A DNA stretch of 16,984 bases, from assembly GCA_945872035.1 (NCBI GenBank), contig CAMBYA010000012.1, forward strand, positions 1-16,984, given 5' to 3'. Origin of the DNA: Rhizobium sp. Q54 (lineage in GTDB: Bacteria > Pseudomonadota > Alphaproteobacteria > SMXS01). Positions 7,219 to 14,266 of the stretch are shown here, piece by piece. The notes under the pieces are model-generated. The model did not search any database, had not been told where the DNA came from, and was given only the letters and a program-made list of their open reading frames with translations. A program made the translations under genes and the position numbers. Numbering within the stretch: position 1 is the first letter of the stretch; each line of letters begins with the position of its first letter.

Positions 7219-8332
7219 TCCTGAGAATCCTGCCGTTGCTGTCGTCGAGCACGTAGAGAAGTCCGTCGGGACCGGTGCGCACGTCACGCATGCGGGCATC
7301 AAGGTCGCCCAGCATTGCCTGCTGACCCATGATCCGGCCGCCTTCCATATCGACGCGGCGGATCTGCCTGCCCTTCAGCGCGGCGACGAAGATGTCGCCG
7401 TTCCAATCGGGAAACGCCGCGCCCCGATAGACGGTGACCCCCGACGGTGCGATCGACGGCGTCCAGACCGCGATGGCGTCCACGGTGCCGGGATAGTGCG
7501 AGAACGGGCTGATTCGCCCACCCGAATAGTCCCTGCCGAAGGTAGCGAGCGGCCAGCCGTAATTGACGCCCTTGTTGATGAGATTGAGTTCGTCGCCGCC
7601 CGCGGCGCCGTTTTCCGTCGAATAGACCCGGCCGGTTTCAGGATCGCGGCAGATACCCTGGGGATGGCGATGGCCATAGCTCCAGATTTCCGGCCGGGCA
7701 CCTCGCACACCGGCGAACGGGTTGTCGGGCGGCACCGAGCCGTCGTCGCGCAGGCGGATGATCTTGCCCAGCGGATTGTCGAGCCGCTGGGCCGCTTCCC
7801 GGCTGTCGAAGGCGTCGCCCAGCGTGATCAGCAGCGTTCCGTCCGGCAGGAACAGCATCCGCCCGCCATACTGTGTCCGGGCCATGCGCTTGGGCGCCAC
7901 CTCGTAGATGACCGCCAGATCGCGCAGGGCAAAGCCATCGAGCCGCGCCCGCGCCACGCGCAGCGTGTTGGAGAGTCCGTGGCCCTGGACATAGGAGAGG
8001 TAGACCAGGCGGTTGTCCGCGAAACGCGGATGCAGCACCACCTCGAAAAGTCCCGCCTGGTTGTTCTCGTAGACCGGCGGAACCCCGGAAACCGGTGTTC
8101 GTGACGCAGGCGATCCGGCAGCGGGCGCCCGGATCACGCTGATACGTCCCGGCCGCTCGGTCACGAGCATCCCGCCATCCGGCAGGAAGGCGAGGCTCCA
8201 CGGATGCTTGAACCCGTCGGCGATGGTATCGACCGTGTAGCCGGGCTCGGCCTCCGGCCGGGCCAACGCCGCGAATGGCGCCGCCAGGGCGCAAACAGCC
8301 AGCACCAGTCGAAAACCGACAATCTTTGCCAC
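7187..8332 (-). CDS. PQQ-dependent sugar dehydrogenase-like protein, copy 2, with altered active site
   Basis: A 381-residue propeller protein homologous to copy 1, with a signal peptide (hydrophobic VLAVCALAAPFAALA, about residues 8-24). It shares HPWSLAFLPDGGMLVTE, NQAGLFEVVLHPRF and RMRDVRTGPDG (347-357). Key positions differ: the catalytic-base segment reads QYGGRM (Gln154 instead of His), SYGHRHPQG has His223 where Asn is usual, and the EHGPRGGDE loop reads ENGAAGGDE (240-248). The Lys of YliI's GALK motif is kept (AALK, Lys320). It may therefore be a weak enzyme, use another substrate or serve as a binding protein. The GTG at 8332 has GGGAGGGG upstream; an ATG at 8344 is in frame but lacks a site. 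Its end overlaps the previous membrane-protein gene tail to tail by 32 bp. Confidence 0.85.
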   Translation of the reverse strand: MAKIVGFRLVLAVCALAAPFAALARPEAEPGYTVDTIADGFKHPWSLAFLPDGGMLVTERPGRISVIRAPAAGSPASRTPVSGVPPVYENNQAGLFEVVLHPRFADNRLVYLSYVQGHGLSNTLRVARARLDGFALRDLAVIYEVAPKRMARTQYGGRMLFLPDGTLLITLGDAFDSREAAQRLDNPLGKIIRLRDDGSVPPDNPFAGVRGARPEIWSYGHRHPQGICRDPETGRVYSTENGAAGGDELNLINKGVNYGWPLATFGRDYSGGRISPFSHYPGTVDAIAVWTPSIAPSGVTVYRGAAFPDWNGDIFVAALKGRQIRRVDMEGGRIMGQQAMLGDLDARMRDVRTGPDGLLYVLDDSNGRILRIRPARGWTGG

Positions 8333-8396
8333 GGCCCCTCCCATTCGTGCGCGCGGCGGGTATCATACGGCCGGACGCGCAATTTTCGAGGGGGCG

Positions 8397-8873
8397 ATGT
8401 CCATCGCTGCACGCATGACGAGAACAATCGCGGCAATCGCCACGGCGGTGCTGGCCGCCAGCGTGCTGGCGATCGTGCTGCAGAGCCAGTTCGTGCTGGC
8501 CGGCCTTCGCGGACTGGGCGCCCCGATCGGCGTTACCGCCAGCCTGCGCTTCATCCTCGGCGACATCGCCGGCATGATCTCCACCTATGGCATCGCGCTC
8601 GGCCCGACTTTCCTGATCGCCTTCGCCGTCGCGGGATGGCTGCGGCCCCGCACGCCGGTTCCCCGCGCCATGGCTTTCGCTATAGCCGGCGGCGCGGGCA
8701 TCGTCGTGCTGCTGACCGGCGACCTGCTCTACGAGGGGCACCACTGGATCGCCGGGTCCAGGGGCTGGGCCGGGATGGGCTGCCAGTTTCTCGCCGGCGC
8801 GGCGGGCGGCCTCGTCTTCGCCGGACTGACCCGCCCGAAGACCCGTCAGGCCGGCCGCGCCACGCCCATGTAG
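8397..8873 (+). CDS. Four-helix membrane protein of unknown function, copy 2
   Basis: A 158-residue membrane protein with predicted helices near residues 10-28, 63-82, 91-110 and 127-144. It aligns along its whole length with the protein at 6769-7218 (SQFVLAGLRGLGAPIG at 30-45, DIAGM at 56-60, GGLVFAGLTR at 137-146), so the two arose by duplication and have diverged strongly between motifs. The ATG at 8397 is directly preceded by GAGGGGGCG; a second ATG at 8415 is possible and would have better Shine-Dalgarno spacing. It is divergent from PQQ dehydrogenase copy 2, with 64 bp between starts, and its last 28 bp overlap the tail of the convergent methyltransferase gene. Function unknown. The repeated pairing suggests it works with the dehydrogenase. 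Confidence 0.78.
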   Translation: MSIAARMTRTIAAIATAVLAASVLAIVLQSQFVLAGLRGLGAPIGVTASLRFILGDIAGMISTYGIALGPTFLIAFAVAGWLRPRTPVPRAMAFAIAGGAGIVVLLTGDLLYEGHHWIAGSRGWAGMGCQFLAGAAGGLVFAGLTRPKTRQAGRATPM

Positions 8874-9460
8874 AAATAGGTCATGGGCTTCAGGCCGGGA
8901 CGGTAGCTGGTCTCCAGTTCCTCGATGCGGAAGCCCGCGCCGGCGATGATGGCATCCATCTTGCGGTTCAGGTTGCAGCCGCCGGCGATGCTGGGCCAGA
9001 CCTTGTTCAGCCGGTCCTGCCACTTCACCACGCCCGGATCGGGTGCCTTGCCGTGCTCGACGAAGAACAGCTCGGCGCCAGGCTTGAGCACGCGCCGCAC
9101 CTCGCGCAGCGCGGCGGACGGATCCGGGATGGTGCACAGCGTCCAGGTGATGACCGCGCAGTCGAAGCTGGCGTCCGCGAGCGGCAGGCTTTCGCCCGAC
9201 ACCTGGCGGAAGTCGACAGGGAAGCGAACCGCGGCGGCCTGCTTCTTCGCCATCTCGCCCAGTTCGATGCCCGGATCCACGCCGGTGACGCTTTCCACCG
9301 CCGGGCCGTAGAACGGCAGGTTCAGGCCCGAGCCGATGCCGATCTCCAGCACCTTGCCATGGGCGCGCGGCACCAGCCGGGCACGCTCCTCGGCGATCAC
9401 GCCCATGGACATGCAGCAGTTCAGCAGCTTCGGCAGGATGCGTGAGTCGTAGAAGCCCAT
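8846..9460 (-). CDS. Class I SAM-dependent methyltransferase, METTL7-like
   Basis: A 204-residue methyltransferase. The SAM-binding motif VLEIGIGSGLNLPFY is at residues 37-51, with the acidic Asp62 (GVDPG) after strand 2. Later, VLKPGAELFFVEHG followed by WPSIAGGCNLNR matches the plan of METTL7/TMT1-type proteins (REV-RVL-PG, F-EH, D/G-GCN), which in animals methylate small thiols. In bacteria the substrates are mostly unknown, so thiol methylation is only a suggestion. The ATG at 9460 has GGAG eight bases upstream. It is the last gene of a three-gene operon, 19 bp after the MDR oxidoreductase. Its 3' end runs 28 bp into the convergent membrane-protein gene. Confidence 0.85.
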   Translation of the reverse strand: MGFYDSRILPKLLNCCMSMGVIAEERARLVPRAHGKVLEIGIGSGLNLPFYGPAVESVTGVDPGIELGEMAKKQAAAVRFPVDFRQVSGESLPLADASFDCAVITWTLCTIPDPSAALREVRRVLKPGAELFFVEHGKAPDPGVVKWQDRLNKVWPSIAGGCNLNRKMDAIIAGAGFRIEELETSYRPGLKPMTYFYMGVARPA

Positions 9461-9479
9461 GGCGGTGCTCCGCTGGCCG

Positions 9480-10505
9480 TTACCTGTTGATATCGATGAC
9501 GATCTTGCCGACCACGGTCTGCGAGGTCATGGCCGAGAAGGCGTCCCTGGCCTTGTCGAAGCCAAAGCTGGCGCCAATCACCGGCTGGAGCTTCGCCGCG
9601 TCGATCGCCTCGCACATGTCCTCGAACCAGTCGCGGCTGCCGACCGAGATGCCGTTGACATGCGCGCTCTTGCCCATGATGTAGGCCGTCGGCATCTCGC
9701 CGCCCGTGCCGCCGGTCAGCACGCCGATGACGCCAATGAAGCCGCCGATGCGAATCGCCTTCAGCGATTCCAGCATGGTGCCGACTCCGCCCACCTCGAC
9801 GACGATGTCGGCGCCGCCGCCATTGGTGAGCTTCTGGACCTCGGCGCCCCATTTCGGCGTGGTCTTGTAATTGATCAGGTACTGGGCGCCGAGCTGCCTG
9901 GCCTTCTGCAGCTTCTCGTCCGACGACGACGTGGCCGCCACCCTCGCGCCCGCCATCCGGGCGAACTGCAGCGCGAACATGGAGACGCCGCCGGTGCCCT
10001 GGACCACGACCACATCGCCCGCCTTCAGCGTGCCGGTGCAGAACAGCGCGTTCCAGGCGGTGAGGCCCGCGCAGGGCAGCGTCGCCACCTCGGCGTCGGT
10101 CAGGTGCGCCGGCACCTTCGACACGCCGCGCTCCTCGAGGCACATATACTCCTGCAGGCAGCCGTCGAGCCCGGCGCCCAGCGCGGTGTTGACGTATTCA
10201 CCCTTGCGCGGGCCGGTGAGCCAGTCCTGGAAGAACAACGGCGCGACCCGGTCGCCTACCTTCACGCGGCTGACGCCCGCGCCGGTCTCGACCACCTCGC
10301 CGCAGCCGTCCGAGCACGGGACAACGGCCGGAAGGCGCGGCGCCGCATAGGCCGCCTTCACCACGGCCGTGTCGCGGTAATTGAGGCTGGCCGCCTTCAT
10401 CTTCAGCAGCACCTGGCCTGGGCCGGGCTTGGGAATCTCCCGCTCCACCAGCTTCAGATTCTCGTAGCCGGGTTCCTCGGACACCCACGCGCGCATCGTC
10501 GCCAT
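9480..10505 (-). CDS. Zinc-less medium-chain dehydrogenase/reductase (quinone-oxidoreductase/ADH-like)
   Basis: A 341-residue MDR superfamily oxidoreductase, with a GroES-like N-terminal domain and a Rossmann domain. The NAD(P) motif GTGGVSMFA is at residues 170-178. The usual catalytic zinc segment GICGTD is replaced by SLNYRD (40-45), as in quinone oxidoreductase and related zinc-independent members, so it most likely reduces an enone, quinone or carbonyl with NAD(P)H. Of the starts available, ATG at 10505 is preferred because AAGGGAGA is about seven bases upstream; GTG at 10511 would be too close. It lies 27 bp after the amidohydrolase-like gene and 19 bp before the methyltransferase, which marks an operon. 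The substrate is unknown. Confidence 0.88.
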   Translation of the reverse strand: MATMRAWVSEEPGYENLKLVEREIPKPGPGQVLLKMKAASLNYRDTAVVKAAYAAPRLPAVVPCSDGCGEVVETGAGVSRVKVGDRVAPLFFQDWLTGPRKGEYVNTALGAGLDGCLQEYMCLEERGVSKVPAHLTDAEVATLPCAGLTAWNALFCTGTLKAGDVVVVQGTGGVSMFALQFARMAGARVAATSSSDEKLQKARQLGAQYLINYKTTPKWGAEVQKLTNGGGADIVVEVGGVGTMLESLKAIRIGGFIGVIGVLTGGTGGEMPTAYIMGKSAHVNGISVGSRDWFEDMCEAIDAAKLQPVIGASFGFDKARDAFSAMTSQTVVGKIVIDINR

Positions 10506-10532
10506 GATCACTCTCCCTTGGATTTCTTCGCT

Positions 10533-11417
10533 TCAGTCGGGGGCGCCGATCATATCGGCCAGGCCGTAAACCGCCACCGCATTGTCGCGCAGGAACGGCG
10601 CCCAGAGATTCTCGCGCAGCGGCAGGTCATCCATCTCGGCGAACACCCGGTCCCAGCCCAGCAGCGGGTAATAGCCGGCGAACAGCAGCTTGTCCGGCGC
10701 GCGCTTGTTGCAGAAGTCGATGACGTCGCGCGGGTAGTATTTCGGCGCGAAGGCCGAGGTGGAATAAAACAGGTTCGGCCATTTCAGCAGCAGCTTGCAC
10801 ACCAGCCCGGTCCATGGCTCGCCGCCGTGCCGCATCACCACCTTCAGCTCGGGGAAGAACCAGGCGATCTCGTCGAGCAGGCCGGGATGCTGGTACTTGT
10901 AGGGCACGCGCGGCCCAGGCACGCCGACGAACACGTTGACCGGCAGGCCCAGCTCGATGCACTTGGCATAGACCGGGTACCACTTCTTGTCGTCGATGGC
11001 GGCGGGCGGGTTGATGAAGCCGGGCGCGACGGTGACCGACTTCACGTTGCGGTGGAGCTTCACGGCGCGCTCGATCGCGCGCACCGCGTCCATGCCCCGG
11101 TTGCAGTCGATCCACACCTCGCCGATGAACCGGTCCGGCCAGCGCTCGAGGAGCGCCAGCGCCGGCTCGGGATCGTCCGGATCGACCCGGATCTGCGAGA
11201 TCGCGACATTTTGCGCGTCCATGGCGGCGACGACCCGCGCCGGATCCCTGGCCTCGTCCTTGCGGCCGCCGCCGTCGCCGAACAGATACTCGACCGGGCT
11301 GCCCTTGGCCGGCGCGCCCTTGACCGGCGAGGCGAGCCGGTTGCTCCAGGGCTCGCTCTCGCCCAAAGGCAGCGACACCATCAGGTCGATGGCCGGAATC
11401 GACGTCGGACGCGGCAT
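10533..11417 (-). CDS. Amidohydrolase-2 family protein lacking most metal ligands
   Basis: A 294-residue TIM-barrel protein of the amidohydrolase-2 (ACMSD-like) type. The order of barrel segments is clear: IDLMVSLP at the N-terminus, RFIGEVWIDC, the YAKCIELGLPVNVFVG strand, ELKVVMRHGG (His kept), and KLLFAGYYPLLGWDR near the end. In active family members the first strand carries HxH, the fifth His and the last Asp (GSDxP); here these are M-V, no His, and Tyr. The ATG at 11417 follows AGGAGAG at good spacing; the frame is open upstream to 11540 but without a better site. First gene of an operon with an MDR oxidoreductase and a methyltransferase, divergent from the glycosyltransferase gene. It may be a metal-free lyase/hydratase-like or non-catalytic subgroup; the role is unknown. 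Confidence 0.82.
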   Translation of the reverse strand: MPRPTSIPAIDLMVSLPLGESEPWSNRLASPVKGAPAKGSPVEYLFGDGGGRKDEARDPARVVAAMDAQNVAISQIRVDPDDPEPALALLERWPDRFIGEVWIDCNRGMDAVRAIERAVKLHRNVKSVTVAPGFINPPAAIDDKKWYPVYAKCIELGLPVNVFVGVPGPRVPYKYQHPGLLDEIAWFFPELKVVMRHGGEPWTGLVCKLLLKWPNLFYSTSAFAPKYYPRDVIDFCNKRAPDKLLFAGYYPLLGWDRVFAEMDDLPLRENLWAPFLRDNAVAVYGLADMIGAPD

Positions 11418-11555
11418 GGCAAACTCTCCTGTTTCGGAAGACAGCCTACCTGCCGGTCTAGGCGGCGCGAAAGCTGTTTCGCATGGCGCCGGGCGCACTT
11501 GTGCACCGCTCGCGGCAGACCAATAGTAGTCCGATAACAATCAACGAGGACGCGC

Positions 11556-13013
11556 TTGGGGCACGCCACCAAGGACTCCCACCCGGCAGCCGTGCCGACC
11601 CTGCTGTTCGTCATCGCCGGACTCGCCATCGTCTGGCTGGCCATCGAACCGCTGGTGCTGCTGCCGCTGCACATCCAGCGCAACTACAACGAGGGCTGGG
11701 GTGCGCTGTTCACCGACATCGCGATGTCCGGAGGCGACCTGTATCCACCGCCGGGCGCCTTGATTTCCAACAACTACCCGCCGCTGTCGTTCTACATCGT
11801 CGGTGCTCTGGGACCGCTGATCGGCGACCATGTGATCGCCCTGCGGCTGATAGCGCTGGTGTCGTACCTGGCCGTCACCGCCTGCGTCTGGCGCGCCGTG
11901 CTGGTCATGTCCGGCTCCAGGCGATGGGCGCTGGCGTCGGGAACGCTGTTTCTGTTGTACGGGGTCAGCGTGTTCCGGGACTATTTCGCCATGGGCGATC
12001 CGCAGTGGCTGGCCCACGCCGTGGCCACGCCCGCGCTGGTGCTGTTGCTGCGTCGTCCCGTCTCGGAGCTGCCTGCCCGCGACATCGTCGCGGCCTGCCT
12101 GCTGATGCTGGTGTCCGGGCTGATCAAGCACAATCTGCTGGCGCTGCCTGTCGCGACGACGGTCTGGCTCGCCTGGCATGACCGGCGCCGCCTGACGATC
12201 TGGCTGGCGGCGGGCGCGGCCGGCGCTGGCGTCGCGCTGGCGGCGCTCTACGGGCTCTATGGATCGGACGTGTTCACCAGCGTGGCGGGGCATCACCGCT
12301 TGCTGCAGTTCGGCAACCTGATCTACCTGCCCTGGGAGCAGCGCGCGCTGCTGCCGCTCGGCGTCGGCGCGCTGTTGCTGCTGCGACGCTGGCGCGATCC
12401 GCGCGCGCGACTGGTGTTGATCTTCGCACTGGTGGCGGGAGCGTGGGGCGTGTTCCAGCGCCTCGGCGTCGGCGTGGCCTATAATGCGCAGTTCGAGATG
12501 TTCATCGCCCTGACCATCGCCGCCGGAGCGGGCATGGCGGCGGTTGACGCCGATGGCGTCCGATGGCCGCTGTCCGCCTGGCTACGGCCGGCCACTGTCC
12601 TGGTACTGTTCCTGCCGCTCGCCTTGAAGAGCGGGATGATGATGCTGGACGCGCCTGCCCGTCTGGCGAGAATGCCCGACGATCTGGCGCGCTGGCAGGC
12701 GCTCAACGCGGCGGTGGCGGCAAGCCCGGGGCCGGTCGCCTGCTTCCGCCTCGCGGTCTGCTACTGGACCGGCAAGGGCTTCGAGCTGGACTTCTTCAAC
12801 TACGGGCAGCAGCTCTATGCCGGCGTCTCCAGCCCCGCCGAGTTCGAATCGCTGCTGCGCAGCCACCGCCTGCGCCTGATCGTGGTGGCCAGGAAGATGC
12901 TTGGCCCCAACGAGCTGCCGGTGTTCCCAAGGCCATCCGTCGACGCCATGCTGCGCTATTACCGGCCGGAGCCGACGCCGGTGGCGGACTACATGATCAT
13001 GCGGCCGCGTTAG
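11556..13013 (+). CDS. GT-C-type membrane glycosyltransferase, family 39-like
   Basis: A 485-residue integral membrane protein with about ten hydrophobic helices. The first outer loop after helix 1 holds NYNEGWGALF (43-52), with an acidic Glu46, and NNYPPLSFYIVGALG (72-86) follows; this E-G then YPPL order is the signature of GT39/PMT-like and ArnT-like GT-C transferases, which move a sugar from a polyprenyl-phosphate donor on the periplasmic side. The C-terminal 100 residues are soluble, ending DYMIMRPR. The start is a TTG at 11556 with GAGGA five bases before it; I see no ATG nearby that would keep helix 1. It stands alone, divergent from the amidohydrolase gene. Acceptor and donor are unknown. 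Confidence 0.8.
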   Translation: MGHATKDSHPAAVPTLLFVIAGLAIVWLAIEPLVLLPLHIQRNYNEGWGALFTDIAMSGGDLYPPPGALISNNYPPLSFYIVGALGPLIGDHVIALRLIALVSYLAVTACVWRAVLVMSGSRRWALASGTLFLLYGVSVFRDYFAMGDPQWLAHAVATPALVLLLRRPVSELPARDIVAACLLMLVSGLIKHNLLALPVATTVWLAWHDRRRLTIWLAAGAAGAGVALAALYGLYGSDVFTSVAGHHRLLQFGNLIYLPWEQRALLPLGVGALLLLRRWRDPRARLVLIFALVAGAWGVFQRLGVGVAYNAQFEMFIALTIAAGAGMAAVDADGVRWPLSAWLRPATVLVLFLPLALKSGMMMLDAPARLARMPDDLARWQALNAAVAASPGPVACFRLAVCYWTGKGFELDFFNYGQQLYAGVSSPAEFESLLRSHRLRLIVVARKMLGPNELPVFPRPSVDAMLRYYRPEPTPVADYMIMRPR

Positions 13014-13038
13014 GTAGAGCCGACGGCAAGCGGACTCG

Positions 13039-13245
13039 CTAGTCCTTCAGCATGTTCATGGCGGCCTGGCGCTCGCCAGGCTTCAGCTTCAGGAACAGGG
13101 TGCGCGCCTTCTTGATGTCGCCGGCCTCGCCGGTCTCCGAGGCGGTCCGCAGCGCCACCACCGTCGGGTGGCTGGCATTGAGGATGAAGGTCAGCGCCTT
13201 GGCGAGGCGGCCCATGGCGGTGCGGTCGATGGCGACGTCGTTCAT
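13039..13245 (-). CDS. Small hypothetical protein, 68 aa
   Basis: A 68-residue soluble-looking protein, basic at the C-terminus, beginning MNDVAIDRTAMGRLAKAL and ending ERQAAMNMLKD. The family is not recognised. The mix of helix-forming residues and lack of low-complexity Arg/Pro runs suggests a real gene rather than an antisense artefact. The ATG at 13245 has only a weak Shine-Dalgarno (GGGACC); an upstream ATG at 13275 would add ten residues. It is convergent with the glycosyltransferase gene, 25 bp away, with a small inverted repeat GGACT/AGTCC at 13032-13045 across the stop codon. Function unknown. Confidence 0.55.
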   Translation of the reverse strand: MNDVAIDRTAMGRLAKALTFILNASHPTVVALRTASETGEAGDIKKARTLFLKLKPGERQAAMNMLKD

Positions 13246-13357
13246 GATGGCGGTCCCGATGCGGTTTCCGGGCATACCCTATGTCCGCCGTGTCGTCGGA
13301 GGAACCCTTTTCCGGCGATCGGCGTAAACTGGTCGCGGCGACTCAGGGGAGATGAGC

Positions 13358-13531
13358 ATGAACGATAACACCCAGGCCCATGAGCCGCTGATGGTGGGCG
13401 TGGGCAGCGCGAACCGTGACCAGGTCGGCGCCAGCCTGAGCGGACTGGGCGACACCGAGGCCGCGCAGTATGCCAGGCGGGTCTGCGACCTGTTCCTCGG
13501 CACCGCGCGGGACCGTTTCCGCAAACCCTGA
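13358..13531 (+). CDS. Small hypothetical protein, 57 aa
   Basis: A 57-residue frame starting at ATG 13358 with the strong Shine-Dalgarno AGGGGAG six bases upstream; an in-frame ATG at 13352 is too close to it. The product ends ARDRFRKP and has one Cys in RRVCDLFLG. It is not recognised. Its TGA (13529-13531) overlaps the ATG of the following gene (TGATG), typical of coupled translation, which supports its being real. It is divergent from the 68-aa minus-strand gene. The function may be tied to the small membrane protein encoded next to it, but that gene is interrupted. Confidence 0.55.
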   Translation: MNDNTQAHEPLMVGVGSANRDQVGASLSGLGDTEAAQYARRVCDLFLGTARDRFRKP

Positions 13532-13884
13532 TGATTTCGGACCGCGACGCGCGCGCCCTCTGGCGCATCCGCATGGCCCATACAGTCGCCTAGGCGATAT
13601 TCGCCGGGGCCATCGTCGCCATCCCGGCCGCCACCCTGGCGGGGAACCTTCGCCTCGCGGCGGGGCTGAGCGTGCTGGTATGGATCGAGGTGGCGATCCT
13701 CGCCGCCAACCGCATGCGCTGCCCGCTGACCGGGATCGCGGCGCGCTACACCGACGACCGGTCGGACAATTTCGACATCTTCCTGCCGGCGTGGCTCGCC
13801 CGGCACAACAAGCTGCTGTTCGGTGTACTGTTCGCCGCGGGCGAACTTTTCCTGGCCGCTTCCTGGGCGCGGTCGCCGGCGTAG
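13531..13884 (+). pseudogene. Small membrane protein gene interrupted by an in-frame TAG
   Basis: Read from the ATG at 13531, the frame gives 20 residues (MISDRDARALWRIRMAHTVA), then TAG at 13591-13593, then continues open for another 96 codons to a TAG at 13882. The downstream part has hydrophobic segments and the motif NRMRCPLTGIAARYTDD followed by FDIFLPAWLARHNK, which I recall from small alphaproteobacterial membrane proteins of unknown function. The first 20 residues flow naturally into the first hydrophobic segment AIFAGAIVAIPA, so this looks like one gene hit by a nonsense change, perhaps TGG to TAG. The alternatives are a sequencing error or a shorter protein starting at GTG 13672 without the first helix. 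Coupled to the 57-aa gene before it. Confidence 0.6.
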
Positions 13885-13942
13885 GGTGGCAAAAGAACAC
13901 GGAACCGCCTAGGGTTGCGGCATCGAAACGAGGGAGAGCGCG

Positions 13943-14230
13943 ATGTTCGGGCAGCTGATCAGGCTGAAGGTTCAGAAGGACAAGGTGGCGGAGTTCGAGA
14001 AGCTGGTGTCGACTTTGGTCGCCAATATCCGCGCCAGCGAGCCCGAGCCCAAGACCTACGAGGTGCGCCGCACCGCAGAGCCGCTCACCTATGTCTACTT
14101 CATCTCGTTCACGGACGCCGACGCCTACCAGCGCTATGCCGACGCGCCCTATCACCGGAATGCGGCGCCCGCGATCATGGCGTGCCTCGACGGCGATCCG
14201 GTCTACGAAGCCCTTGACACGTTCTACTAA
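13943..14230 (+). CDS. ABM-like dimeric alpha/beta-barrel small protein
   Basis: A 95-residue protein from ATG 13943, with GAGGGAGAG just upstream. The layout fits a ferredoxin-like half of a dimeric alpha/beta barrel of the antibiotic-biosynthesis-monooxygenase type: a first strand FGQLIRLKV, a helix KDKVAEFEKLVSTLV, a strand pair with TYEVRRT and TYVYFISFTD, a helix ADAYQRYADAPYH, and a final short helix. Members can be cofactor-free oxygenases, heme-degrading enzymes or stress proteins, and many are uncharacterised. No catalytic residue can be assigned. It follows the interrupted membrane gene by 58 bp and may share its transcript. Confidence 0.72.
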   Translation: MFGQLIRLKVQKDKVAEFEKLVSTLVANIRASEPEPKTYEVRRTAEPLTYVYFISFTDADAYQRYADAPYHRNAAPAIMACLDGDPVYEALDTFY

Positions 14231-14266
14231 TGTTCTCATTCTCGCTGCCGTATTTCAGCGGGAATC

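Noticed and set aside
5493..7256. 587-residue plus-strand frame
   Set aside because: It lies antisense to PQQ dehydrogenase copy 1 and out of frame with the membrane protein gene; no family resemblance.
7638..9137. 499-residue minus-strand frame
   Set aside because: It is an out-of-frame shadow across the methyltransferase, the antisense of a membrane gene and PQQ copy 2.
11501..11516. GCAC...GTGC near-palindrome in the amidohydrolase/glycosyltransferase gap as an operator
   Set aside because: The arms are only four bases, which is expected by chance in this composition.
9459..11537. 692-residue plus-strand frame
   Set aside because: It covers two well-supported minus-strand genes in full and has antisense-type composition without any motif.
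13032..13045. GGACT/AGTCC inverted repeat as a terminator between convergent genes
   Set aside because: A 5-bp stem without a T-run is too weak to call; it also overlaps a stop codon.
13343..14239. 298-residue minus-strand frame
   Set aside because: Its composition is Arg/Pro/Ser-rich, and it is antisense to the 57-aa, membrane and ABM-like genes, which have better ribosome sites.
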